The notes under the pieces were generated by a model, which saw only the letters and a list, made by a program, of their open reading frames with translations, was not told where the DNA came from and ran no database searches. DNA of 64,000 nt from Kribbella jiaozuonensis (GTDB lineage: Bacteria; Actinomycetota; Actinomycetes; Propionibacteriales; Kribbellaceae): contig NZ_SZPZ01000001.1 in assembly GCF_005233875.1 (NCBI RefSeq), positions 372,001-436,000 on the forward strand, in the 5' to 3' direction. Of the stretch, positions 20,151 to 27,968 are shown piece after piece; within the stretch, counting starts at the first letter, position 1, and every line of letters begins with the position of its first letter. The position numbers and the translations under genes were made by a program.

Positions 20151-20751
20151 CCTGCTCGAAGGCGTAATACAAGGCGAGCAGGAACACGATCAGCAGCGTC
20201 GCCTTCGCGGAGATGAACGAGATGCCGATCGTCGCGCCGTAGATGACCGTGCCCATCGAGTAGCGGACCAGTGAGCGGCGCATCTCGCTCTTGGTCATCT
20301 CGTGTTCGACCAGATGATTGCGCAGGACGTACCACCAGATCATGCTGAACGCGATCGCCGCCAGCGTCAGGTTCGCGCTGTAGACGGCGGCAGCGACGTT
20401 CGCGTTGATCGAGTCGTCCTCGAGATGCTCGGCGAACAGGCTGGTCGGGAACGGCAACAGCGTCGTCCACAGCAACAGCAACAGGTTGAGGAACATCAGC
20501 CCGCGATCCGCGCGCTGGATCTGGCGGAACATCGAGTGATGGTTGACCCACATGATGCCGAGGATCGCGAAGCTGGTCAGGTACGCCGCGAACTGCGGCC
20601 ACTCGTCCAGCAAGGCCGGCCACAGCCGCTGGCCCTCCTCGAGCTCGGGGCTGTGCAGTTCGAGGACGAGAAGGGTGATCGCGATCGCGAAGACGCCGTC
20701 GCTGAACGCTTCCAGGCGGTTGGTCTCCGCGAGATCAGACTGATTGCTCAC
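20134..20751 (-). CDS. TMEM175-family potassium channel (DUF1211)
   Basis: A 205-aa membrane protein from GTG 20751. It shows the TMEM175 signature at the start of the first helix, [20 protein letters not shown] (FSDG motif), then five further hydrophobic helices, for example [15 protein letters not shown] and [19 protein letters not shown]. Bacterial TMEM175 proteins are tetrameric K+ leak channels. An in-frame ATG at 20781 would add 10 residues and overlap sthA by 47 bp; the GTG reduces this to 17 bp and leaves the usual short N-terminus. Translationally linked to sthA upstream. Confidence 0.88.
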   Translation of the reverse strand: MSNQSDLAETNRLEAFSDGVFAIAITLLVLELHSPELEEGQRLWPALLDEWPQFAAYLTSFAILGIMWVNHHSMFRQIQRADRGLMFLNLLLLLWTTLLPFPTSLFAEHLEDDSINANVAAAVYSANLTLAAIAFSMIWWYVLRNHLVEHEMTKSEMRRSLVRYSMGTVIYGATIGISFISAKATLLIVFLLALYYAFEQVRTRD

Positions 20752-22171
20752 GCCCGTCAGAGTAATCCGTACCGAAGGCATCGAGGGCCCGGATTTTGTT
20801 GGTGACGTCGAGCGCGGCGACCTTGTAGGCCTCGGAGAGCGTCGGGTAGTTCAGGACGGTGTCGACCAAGTAGTCGACGGTTCCGCCGCAGCCCATGATC
20901 GCCTGTCCGATGTGGACCAGGTCGGTCGCGTTGGTGCCGAACACGTGCACGCCGAGCAGGGTGCGGTCCTCGGTCGAGACGAGCAGCTTGAGCATCCCGT
21001 ACGTATCGCCGAGGATCTGCCCGCGGGCCAGTTCGCGGTACCGCGAAACGCCGACCTCGTACGGCACCGACGAGCGGGTCAGCTCCTCCTCGGTCGCACC
21101 GCAGTACGAGACCTCGGGGATCGTGTAGATGCCGATCGGCTGCAGCCCGGCCAGCTCGCGGGCTGGTTCGCCGAACGCGTGGTACGCCGCGAGCCTGCCC
21201 TGATCCATGCTGTTCGCCGCAAGAGCCGGGAAGCCGATCACGTCACCGACGGCGTAGATGTGCTCGACGGTGGTTCGGTAGTGCTCGTCGACCTTGATCC
21301 GGCCGCGTGCGTCCGCCTCGAGCCCGGCGGCCTCCAGGTTGAGCTGGTCGGTGACGCCTTGCCGGCCGGCGGAGTACATCACCATCTCGGCCGGGATCCG
21401 CTTGCCGCTGGCCAGCGAGGTGACCGTGCCGCGATCCGACACCTCCACCCGCTCGACCTCCTCGCCGAACCGGAAGGTGACCGCCTGGTCGCGGAGATGG
21501 AACTTGAGCGACTCGACCACCTCGGGATCGCAGAACTCCAGCATCCGGTCGCGCTTCTCGACCACCGTCACCCGCGTCCCGAGCGCGGCGAACATCGACG
21601 CGTACTCGATCCCGATCACGCCGGCGCCGACGACAACCATCGAGCCCGGCACCTTCTCGAGCTTGAGGATCGCGTCGGAGTCGAGCACATGCCGGTCGTC
21701 GAACTCGATCTGCCGCGGCCGGGCCGGCCTGGTCCCGGTGGCGATCACGATCTTCTCGGCCGTGACCGTGCTGGTCTCGCCGCGCCCGACCCCGGTCACC
21801 TGGATCGTGTTCGGGTCGACGAAACTCGCCGTACCGTGCAGCAGCTCGACGTGGTTGCGGAGCAGTTGCGACCGGACGACCTCGACCTCGCGGCCGACTA
21901 CATGCTGGGTCCGGGCCATCAGATCGGCGATCGTGATCTCGGACTTCACGCGGTAGCTGGCGCCGTACAGATCGCGCAGCGCCATGCCGGTCAGGTAGAG
22001 GACGGCCTCGCGGAGCGTCTTGGACGGAATCGTGCCGGTGTTGACGCAGACGCCGCCGAGCATCGAGATCCGCTCGACCACCGCTACCCGCTTGCCCAGC
22101 TTCGCACCGGCGATCGCGGCCTTCTGCCCGCCCGGGCCGGATCCGATCACCACAAGGTCGTAGTCGTACAT
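20735..22171 (-). CDS. sthA: Si-specific NAD(P)+ transhydrogenase SthA
   Basis: A 478-aa FAD flavoprotein of the pyridine nucleotide-disulfide oxidoreductase family, equilibrating NADPH and NADH in the cytoplasm. [13 protein letters not shown] binds FAD; in [11 protein letters not shown] the second Cys of the redox pair found in lipoamide dehydrogenase is Thr, which is diagnostic for SthA. A second nucleotide loop [19 protein letters not shown] and the dimerisation domain from about residue 345 complete it. Single promoter region of 56 bp shared with the GH51 gene end; the channel gene follows with overlap. Confidence 0.93.
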   Translation of the reverse strand: MYDYDLVVIGSGPGGQKAAIAGAKLGKRVAVVERISMLGGVCVNTGTIPSKTLREAVLYLTGMALRDLYGASYRVKSEITIADLMARTQHVVGREVEVVRSQLLRNHVELLHGTASFVDPNTIQVTGVGRGETSTVTAEKIVIATGTRPARPRQIEFDDRHVLDSDAILKLEKVPGSMVVVGAGVIGIEYASMFAALGTRVTVVEKRDRMLEFCDPEVVESLKFHLRDQAVTFRFGEEVERVEVSDRGTVTSLASGKRIPAEMVMYSAGRQGVTDQLNLEAAGLEADARGRIKVDEHYRTTVEHIYAVGDVIGFPALAANSMDQGRLAAYHAFGEPARELAGLQPIGIYTIPEVSYCGATEEELTRSSVPYEVGVSRYRELARGQILGDTYGMLKLLVSTEDRTLLGVHVFGTNATDLVHIGQAIMGCGGTVDYLVDTVLNYPTLSEAYKVAALDVTNKIRALDAFGTDYSDGREQSV

Positions 22172-22227
22172 CGGATCTCCCCACCAGACTGGGCGCCCCT
22201 ACAGGCACCCAGTCTCGTACAGCGGGG

Positions 22228-23730
22228 TCAGTCAGTCGACAGTGAAACAGCTGTCCAGCTGATGGCCGGGAGCGTAACGGTCAGTTTGCCGTCGGCCAGC
22301 TTGGCCGCGTCGAACTGCTGCGGAACGACGTGGTCGGGATCCGTGGCCGAGTTGGTGGCCAGCGGGTCCTCGTTGTGCATGATCAGCGCCTCGGCGACGG
22401 TGGTGACGCCGGTGCGGCTGACGTCGATGGTCACCTCGATCGGGCCGTCGGTCGACCGGTTGACGGCGAAGATCGCGACCTTGCCGTCGTCGTACGTCGC
22501 GACCGCGTCGATCGCCGCGACATCGCCGTACTTGTCCGTCGTGGTGAGCGGTGAGTCGGTCTCGACCCGGAGGACCTGACCGGCCGCGAGCCGGGAGGTG
22601 ATCGCGAACGGGTGGAACGTCGGCTGCCGCCAGGCGGGGCCGCCGGGCTCGGTCATGATCGGGGCGATCACGTTCGCGAGCTGGGCGAGACATGCGACGC
22701 CGACTCGGTCGCTGTGCCGGAGCAACGAGATCAGAAGGTTGCCGACGACAACGGCATCGGTGACGTTGTACTCGTCCTCGATCCGCCGTGGTGCCACCTC
22801 CCACTGGTCGTGCGGGCCGTCGGTACGGCGGGAGCGGTCGCCGTACCAGACGTTCCACTCGTCGAACGAGATGCCGATCTTCTTGCTGCTCTTGAGTTCC
22901 GCGCCGACGTGATCCGCGGTCGCGACGACCGACTCGATGAAGCGGTCCATGTTCACCGCGGACGCCAGGAAGGAGTCGGTGTCGCCGTCGTCGTTCCCGT
23001 AGTACGCGTGGCAGGAGATGTACTCGACGAACTCGTACGTCTCCCGCAGTACGTCGCGCTCCCAGGTCCCGAACAGCGGCATCCGCGACGACGACGATCC
23101 GCACGCGACCAGTTCGAGATCCGGCTCGACCATCCGCATCACCCGCGCCGTCTCCGCCGCGAGCCGTCCGTACTCGGTCGGCGTCTTGTGCCCGACCTGC
23201 CACGGCCCGTCCAACTCGTTGCCGAGACACCACAGTTTGATCCCGTACGGCGCTCCGCCGTGCTGCTCGCGCAGGTCCGACAACGCCGTACCGCCGGGGT
23301 GGTTCGAGTACTCGAGCAGGTCGAGCGCCTCCTGCACCCCGCGCGTCCCGAGGTTGAGCGCCATCATCGGCTCGACGCCGGCCTTCGCGCACCACCGGCT
23401 GAACTCGTCCAGCCCGAACTCGTTGGTCTCGATGCTGTGCCAGGCCAGGTCGAGCCGACGCGGCCGCTCGTCCCGCGGGCCGACACCGTCCTCCCAGCGG
23501 TAACCGGAGACGAAGTTGCCGCCGGGGTAGCGGACCACGGACACGCCGAGCTCACGGGTCAGCTCGAGCACGTCCTTCCGGAAGCCGTCCTCGTCGGCGG
23601 TCGCATGGCCGGGCTCGTAGATGCCGGTGTAGACACACCGACCCATGTGCTCGACGAACGTCCCGAAGGTCCGACGGTTCACAGGCGCGATCGTGAACGC
23701 GGGGTCGATGATCAGAGTGGCAGCAGGCAC
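22228..23730 (-). CDS. GH51 alpha-L-arabinofuranosidase
   Basis: A 500-aa intracellular-type enzyme (no signal peptide) that removes terminal alpha-L-arabinofuranosyl groups from arabino-oligosaccharides. The acid/base Glu172 is in WCLGNELDGPW and the nucleophile Glu291 in GISFDEWNVWY; the C-terminal beta domain has FAVNRSTDGPIEV and ISWTAVSL. GTG start at 23730 with AGGAG 7 nt upstream. A perfect tandem 13-bp repeat lies 35 bp upstream and is probably the operator of a sugar-responsive regulator. Confidence 0.93.
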   Translation of the reverse strand: MPAATLIIDPAFTIAPVNRRTFGTFVEHMGRCVYTGIYEPGHATADEDGFRKDVLELTRELGVSVVRYPGGNFVSGYRWEDGVGPRDERPRRLDLAWHSIETNEFGLDEFSRWCAKAGVEPMMALNLGTRGVQEALDLLEYSNHPGGTALSDLREQHGGAPYGIKLWCLGNELDGPWQVGHKTPTEYGRLAAETARVMRMVEPDLELVACGSSSSRMPLFGTWERDVLRETYEFVEYISCHAYYGNDDGDTDSFLASAVNMDRFIESVVATADHVGAELKSSKKIGISFDEWNVWYGDRSRRTDGPHDQWEVAPRRIEDEYNVTDAVVVGNLLISLLRHSDRVGVACLAQLANVIAPIMTEPGGPAWRQPTFHPFAITSRLAAGQVLRVETDSPLTTTDKYGDVAAIDAVATYDDGKVAIFAVNRSTDGPIEVTIDVSRTGVTTVAEALIMHNEDPLATNSATDPDHVVPQQFDAAKLADGKLTVTLPAISWTAVSLSTD

Positions 23731-23764
23731 CAGGTTGCTCCTGTCGTAGTCCTTCAGGACGGAT

Positions 23765-23790
23765 CTACATCGGTGTACTACATCGGTGTA
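23765..23790. promoter_or_regulatory. Perfect tandem 13-bp repeat upstream of GH51 gene
   Basis: CTACATCGGTGTA occurs twice with no gap (23765-23777 and 23778-23790). Each unit holds the dyad TACA-TCGG-TGTA. Position 35-60 bp before the GTG start fits an operator/promoter overlap for LacI- or GntR-type control. Two LacI genes and a ROK gene occur in the window but none is adjacent enough to name as the regulator. Confidence 0.55.
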
Positions 23791-23852
23791 GAAAGGATGC
23801 CCGGAGGCTTCTCCACCGTCAACAGTTCGCCACTGAATCTCCTTGGCAACGG

Positions 23853-23894
23853 TTGTCGACGAGTGTAGACAAGCGTAGACGACCTGGGTATGCT
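23853..23894 (+). promoter_or_regulatory. Promoter and inverted repeat of the duplicated-Phd operon
   Basis: TAGACA (23866-23871), 17-bp spacer, TATGCT (23889-23894) form a plausible -35/-10 pair 30 bp before the GTG at 23925. TTGTC (23853-23857) pairs with GACAA (23868-23872), and GTAGACAAGCGTAGAC is a direct repeat over the -35 region. This would fit autoregulation by the antitoxin-like product. Confidence 0.4.
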
Positions 23895-23924
23895 CGTGAA
23901 GCTGTCGGCGGCGAAGGAGGGGCA

Positions 23925-24563
23925 GTGAAGACCATCAAGATCCGGGACCTGCGCGGGTCCACGCTCGAGGCGCATGCGCGTAACGGGGATCTCGTCGGGC
24001 TCACCCGTGATCGTGCCTTGATTGCTGTCGTGATTCCGGCCGGGCAGGCGTGGGTGGAGCATCTCGTCGACCGGAACTGGTCCCAGGTCACCAAGGAGAT
24101 CGCCGCGGGAGAGGCGGCGATAGCCGGCCCCGGCTCCCTGCCCCTCGCCGACGAGGTGGTTTCCGAGGCGAGTGAGGCAGGCGAGATTGCCGGTCGCGAC
24201 GAGTACAGGCCGGCGGCCGGACGGCGGCGCGGCGCCGACGAACTGGCCGAAGTGGTTGGGTTGCCGACCGCTGAAATGCTGAGGCGGCTGGGTGCGCAGA
24301 TCGGCCCTGCATCCCCGGACGGCAGGCAGAGCACCAAGTCGAGCACGATTCGGGTCGGGGATCTTTCGGCTCGCCGGATCGACGCGGCGGGGCAGGCCGG
24401 TGAGCTTCTGGTCCTCACCAACGACGGCATGCAGGTGGGGATTGTCGTTCCGGTCTCGCAGAAGTTCGTCGAGTTCCTGGTCACCCAGAATCTGTCCAGG
24501 ATCATGTACGACGCGCGGCGATCCGAGCTCGACCTGGCGGCCGAAGAATCGAGCCATCTGTGA
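23925..24563 (+). CDS. Protein with two tandem Phd/YefM-like antitoxin domains
   Basis: A 212-aa protein from GTG 23925, 7 nt after GAAGGAGG. Residues 2-56 (KTIKIRDLRGSTLEAHARNG ... LTRDRALIAVVIP ... LVDRNWSQV) and 140-194 (STIRVGDLSARRIDAAGQAG ... LTNDGMQVGIVVP ... LVTQNLSRI) are clearly homologous to each other and follow the Phd/YefM pattern (I-x-x-R/G-DL, G-x-L-x-x-LT, V-x-x-x-x-P). Between them is a charged, probably disordered 80-residue linker. Normal Phd antitoxins have one such domain and bind DNA as dimers, so one chain may act as an intramolecular dimer. It overlaps the downstream membrane gene by 4 bp (GTGA). No named family known to me. Confidence 0.7.
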   Translation: MKTIKIRDLRGSTLEAHARNGDLVGLTRDRALIAVVIPAGQAWVEHLVDRNWSQVTKEIAAGEAAIAGPGSLPLADEVVSEASEAGEIAGRDEYRPAAGRRRGADELAEVVGLPTAEMLRRLGAQIGPASPDGRQSTKSSTIRVGDLSARRIDAAGQAGELLVLTNDGMQVGIVVPVSQKFVEFLVTQNLSRIMYDARRSELDLAAEESSHL

Positions 24564-25198
24564 ACCAGGCCGCGATCGCCCCGGATCGCAGCTCGACGGC
24601 GGCGGCGACATTTGCGTCGGCAACCGAGACGCTGCGGTCGACCGTGCGTTGGCTCCTCACCGCGGCTGCAGGCGTCGGCGGATTCCTGGTCGCCGGACTT
24701 CAGCTCACGAGTCTGGGGTCCTTGAGTCTGGCAGATTGGCGGCTGTGGGCCGCGGCCTGCGGTGTTCTGGTCGCAACGGCAGGCGTGGGATATGTGATCG
24801 TCCGGACAAGCCAGATCCTCACGAACGAATGGATCGCGCTCGCCCAGCTGAGCTTCGACGACTTCCAGGCGCGCCTGGAGGGTGCGATGTCGGAGAGCGC
24901 CTTGCTGCAGGAGATCGAGGTCTACAAGCACGAGCTGTATGCGCATGTCGCCGAGACGGTGCACCAGCTCTATCAGCGGCTGATCCAGGCGAACGAGCTC
25001 GTTCGTGCGGCGCCCAGCGAGGTGGCGGTCCGGCGCGCAGCGGAGCTACGAGAGGCCGCTGACAATGTCGTCCAGTACGCGAACTACTACGAGACCCGCG
25101 CCAGGTTCAAGGCTTTGAGTCGCCAGCTCGCTTATGCGGCGATCGCGATCGTCCTCGGCGTCCTGGTGTTCGCGTACGCGGCCAACCCGGCGGCCTGA
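24560..25198 (+). CDS. Three-TM protein with cytoplasmic helical domain, unknown
   Basis: A 212-aa protein translationally coupled to the duplicated-Phd gene (GTGA overlap at 24560-24563). Two hydrophobic helices at about residues 30-50 and 60-82 (WLLTAAAGVGGFLVAGLQL; WRLWAAACGVLVATAGVGYV) are followed by a long charged helical region, about 95-185 (FQARLEGAMSESALLQEIEV ...), and a third helix at about 189-207 (QLAYAAIAIVLGVLVFAYA). The 2TM plus helical layout recalls SLATT-like pore effectors, but I cannot assign it to a family. In this operon it could be the toxin/effector or a signalling partner of the antitoxin-like protein. Confidence 0.65.
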   Translation: MNQAAIAPDRSSTAAATFASATETLRSTVRWLLTAAAGVGGFLVAGLQLTSLGSLSLADWRLWAAACGVLVATAGVGYVIVRTSQILTNEWIALAQLSFDDFQARLEGAMSESALLQEIEVYKHELYAHVAETVHQLYQRLIQANELVRAAPSEVAVRRAAELREAADNVVQYANYYETRARFKALSRQLAYAAIAIVLGVLVFAYAANPAA

Positions 25199-25215
25199 TC
25201 GATCCGGCGCTCAGG

Positions 25216-25551
25216 TCAGCGCGGGTGGAAACCGGACTCCGGCCTCAACAAGCTGAGGACGAAGTAGCCCGACCGCGCCAGCTTTCGATCCTGATCGTGC
25301 TGTAGCCGATCGAGCTCAGCGTCGGACAGCGGCCGGAAGACGGCCACGATCCCGCCGAGATGAAGGGGGATGGCGGTGTACTCACGCCCGCCCTCCCAAG
25401 GTGTGAACTCGAAGGCGTACTGCGCGTTCGGACCGTCGAGTTGCAGGTCCAGCCGCAGGCAGTCGGCCAACGCCGTCCGCTCCACCTGGCTCCCGAGCTC
25501 CAGCACGAACAGCTTTGCCGCTGGGCTGAGTACCACCTCGTAGCCGGTCAT
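25216..25551 (-). CDS. Small hypothetical protein, RelE/ParE-like pattern
   Basis: A 111-aa protein. Its order of elements resembles RelE/ParE toxins: a start strand YEVVLSPAAKLFVLELGSQV, two helices, then strands YTAIPLHLGGIVAVFRPLSD. Conserved catalytic residues cannot be judged by eye and no antitoxin is next to it on the same strand. It is convergent with the three-TM gene. The match is weak; it may be any small alpha/beta protein. Confidence 0.5.
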   Translation of the reverse strand: MTGYEVVLSPAAKLFVLELGSQVERTALADCLRLDLQLDGPNAQYAFEFTPWEGGREYTAIPLHLGGIVAVFRPLSDAELDRLQHDQDRKLARSGYFVLSLLRPESGFHPR

Positions 25552-25617
25552 CAGGCTATCCTTCGCCTCCCGCGCAGACGCTCGATCGGCCCGACTCGGC
25601 CGACGCCGTAGTGATGA

Positions 25618-25986
25618 TCACTGGATCCCCCGCCGCTGGGTGGCTCCGGACCACGACCGCCGAGAGCTGCGGTTGCGCCGGCTCGCAGGGTCGCGCCGGT
25701 ACCCCCGCAAGCCCTCGTTGGTGCCGCGCCAGCGCGTCGGCATGGCTCCGCGGGGCAGGACGGTCAGCACCTTGGTCATGGCCAGGTTGAGCACCACTGC
25801 CACACCGTTGTGGCCGAAGACAGTGATGCCCCGAGAGCTGACCACTCGCGTGGTGTCGACCTCGGTGAGCGTCGCGACCAACTCGGCGCCGTCGATCTGC
25901 CGCTCGATCATCCGGACGCGTGCGTGCGCCGTGAGCCTCAATCCGCCGACGGCGAGCGTCGGGTGGTCCAGTGACGAAGTGGTCAT
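25618..25986 (-). CDS. DUF4258-like small protein
   Basis: A 122-aa protein from ATG 25986, 9 nt after AGAAGGA. The first 80 residues follow the DUF4258 pattern LTAHARVRMIERQIDGAELV ... TRVVSSRGITVFGHNGVAVV ... KVLTVLP (helix with H-x-x-x-R-M-x-x-R, then strands), a fold related to small toxin-like proteins. The C-terminal 40 residues are Arg-rich and low complexity (DPASRRNRSSRRSWSGATQR). Immediately upstream lies a 17-bp palindrome, likely its operator. Function unknown. Confidence 0.55.
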   Translation of the reverse strand: MTTSSLDHPTLAVGGLRLTAHARVRMIERQIDGAELVATLTEVDTTRVVSSRGITVFGHNGVAVVLNLAMTKVLTVLPRGAMPTRWRGTNEGLRGYRRDPASRRNRSSRRSWSGATQRRGIQ

Positions 25987-25998
25987 ATCCCGAGGTTC

Positions 25999-26031
25999 CT
26001 TCTACTGAGTAGAAGTTGTCAAGGTGATAAC
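25999..26031. promoter_or_regulatory. 17-bp palindrome plus imperfect dyad upstream of the DUF4258-like gene
   Basis: CTTCTAC-TGA-GTAGAAG (25999-26015) is a perfect interrupted palindrome. It is followed by the imperfect dyad GTTGTCA-AGG-TGATAAC (26015-26031). Both lie 13-45 bp upstream of the reverse-strand start at 25986, so they could be operator and promoter. The 26020-26110 stretch is unusually AT-rich for this genome and may also hold the promoter of the ROK gene. Confidence 0.45.
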
Positions 26032-26110
26032 ACTCGCTACAAGACTTAAATTCAACGATCTGCTTAAACTGGAGTATTTAATCTGCACTCTTCCTAAGTT
26101 CTAATAGGAT

Positions 26111-27943
26111 ATGCAACTATTACTGCCAGCCGGTGAAGAGAGTTGGTGGCCGATGGTCACGTCCGAGCACGAGGGGTTCGAGCAGCATCTGCAGAAGGTG
26201 CTTCCCGATAAGCCCAAACCATCCGAGAAGGTCAGTCAGCAGGTGCTCGGGGCGGTCCTGCAGGAGCTTGCGATCGCGGCACCTGACGGCCGCCTGCGCA
26301 ACGAACTGCTGAGGCGGGTCGGCCCCGGCGACGGCTCGAAGTACTCGGCGGCCACTCTGTCGAAGGCGCTGGCGGCTCTGGAGAAGGCTCACCTCATCAC
26401 CAAGAGAGCGGTTTACAGCGGGCCGGGTGCAGGTGGTCGACCGCCCGAGCGGTACCTCCTCGGAAGCAACCTGTGGGCAATGGTCGGCGTGCACATTTCG
26501 ATCAGCCAGAACCAGCAGCACACGGTGACCTGCACGATCCGCGACCTGAGTGCACAGTTGATCCAATCGAGGAACATGCGCCTCACCGAGGACACGGAGT
26601 CCGCTCAGATCGCCCTGCAGATCGGCGATTTCGTCAAGCAGATGATCGGTCAATGGCAGGCCGGCCGGACCGAGGCCCGGATTCTCGGTGTCGGCATCGA
26701 GGTGCCGGGTCATGTCCACCGCGGTCTGGTGATGGAGGCCCCGCACTCCGGATGGCAGCACGCGGCGCCGTTGGCGATCGACATTGGCGAGGCGCTTGAT
26801 CATGAGCTGTCCGTCGTGCTCGACAACGACGTCAACCTGATCGCGCTCCGCGAGATGTACAGAAGGGATCGACGATCGCGCCCTCAAGACGGAGCCGTTG
26901 TGGCCGTCTTCGACGAAGGAGTGGGCGCCGGCCTGGTTGTCGGCGGGCGCGTCTACAGAGGCCACCGTGGTGGCGCAGGAGAGCCGGGACACAATCCGGT
27001 CTTCGTGGACGCCGGCGAACCGCGGCTTCCGCGCGCCGCCGCGGTGGAGTCTGCTACGGCGGGGGGATATCCGACGTTCGCGGATCCCTGCAACTGCAAG
27101 AAGCTCAGCCACATCGACTGCTATGCGATCCCGCAACGGATAGCAGGCGAGCTGGGCTATCCGCTGGCCGAGTTCGCCAGGCTGGCCGGCGAGCCGGCGT
27201 ACGACGGCGTGAATCTGACGCCGGCAGGACGTGCGTTCTGGACCGCCGGCTCCGCGCTCGGCCACGGGATCGTCTCCCTGATTCATGCGCAGAATCCGGG
27301 CTGGCTGCTGCTACTGCTGCCGCGTGCGCTCGCCGACGTCGAGCTGGGAACTGAGTGGTACAAGCAAACGGCCGCAGCTATGTATCGGCAGGCGATCGAA
27401 ACCGTCGTCGATGAAGAGGCATTCTCTTCGGCGGCCTCCGATGCGCGCCGAGGCGCCCCGCGGCTCGAGGTGCGATCGACCGCCGGCGATCCCGACGGCG
27501 GACCCGAGAAGGCGGCCCGCAACGCCGCCATCCGCGTTCTCGACGACTTCATCGCCCACGCGCTCAAGCAGGACGAATGCATTCCCGAGCAGCCGGACGA
27601 TCTGATTCCCTCCGTGCCGGCCGGGCTCGACGAACGACAGCTGGCCAAAGAGCGTCAACTCGCTCTCACCAAGGAGCTCCGGGAGATCCTGAAGTACCAC
27701 GATCCCGAACAGCTCCTCGGCTCGGATCCACTGGCCGACCAGTACTTCACCGAGGAGCATGCGCTGTTGCGCCTGGTCATGGATCAGACGCTGAACAAGA
27801 AGGCGGTCCAGGACCTGTGGCACGAAGCGTTCAGACCGTCGAGGTTGCTAGGTGATCAGGGCAAACTGAGCGAATTCACCAGAGAGCTCGAGACGCTGCA
27901 GCGCCGGTGGATCTCCGGCCGGATTGCTCCTGTGGGCCGCTAG
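26111..27943 (+). CDS. ROK-family protein with winged helix and long extra C-terminal region
   Basis: A 610-aa protein; a second start at 26153 (MVTSEHEGFEQ) is also possible, as neither has a strong RBS. Residues about 40-115 form a winged helix (KYSAATLSKALAALEKAHLI), then a ROK/ASKHA core: GVGIEVPGHVHRGLV, LSVVLDNDVNLIALREM, VVAVFDEGVGAGLVV and GGAGEPGHNPV. The zinc motif normally CxCGxxGCxE appears as CNCKKLSHIDCYA, clearly diverged. After the usual ROK end (about residue 440) there is an extra 170-residue charged region (PDGGPEKAARNAAIRVLDDF ... LLRLVMDQTLNKKAVQDLWH). Regulator of unknown target; the extension is unusual. Confidence 0.8.
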   Translation: MQLLLPAGEESWWPMVTSEHEGFEQHLQKVLPDKPKPSEKVSQQVLGAVLQELAIAAPDGRLRNELLRRVGPGDGSKYSAATLSKALAALEKAHLITKRAVYSGPGAGGRPPERYLLGSNLWAMVGVHISISQNQQHTVTCTIRDLSAQLIQSRNMRLTEDTESAQIALQIGDFVKQMIGQWQAGRTEARILGVGIEVPGHVHRGLVMEAPHSGWQHAAPLAIDIGEALDHELSVVLDNDVNLIALREMYRRDRRSRPQDGAVVAVFDEGVGAGLVVGGRVYRGHRGGAGEPGHNPVFVDAGEPRLPRAAAVESATAGGYPTFADPCNCKKLSHIDCYAIPQRIAGELGYPLAEFARLAGEPAYDGVNLTPAGRAFWTAGSALGHGIVSLIHAQNPGWLLLLLPRALADVELGTEWYKQTAAAMYRQAIETVVDEEAFSSAASDARRGAPRLEVRSTAGDPDGGPEKAARNAAIRVLDDFIAHALKQDECIPEQPDDLIPSVPAGLDERQLAKERQLALTKELREILKYHDPEQLLGSDPLADQYFTEEHALLRLVMDQTLNKKAVQDLWHEAFRPSRLLGDQGKLSEFTRELETLQRRWISGRIAPVGR

Positions 27944-27968
27944 CCGAAGACCTTCACCGGTCGTTGCA

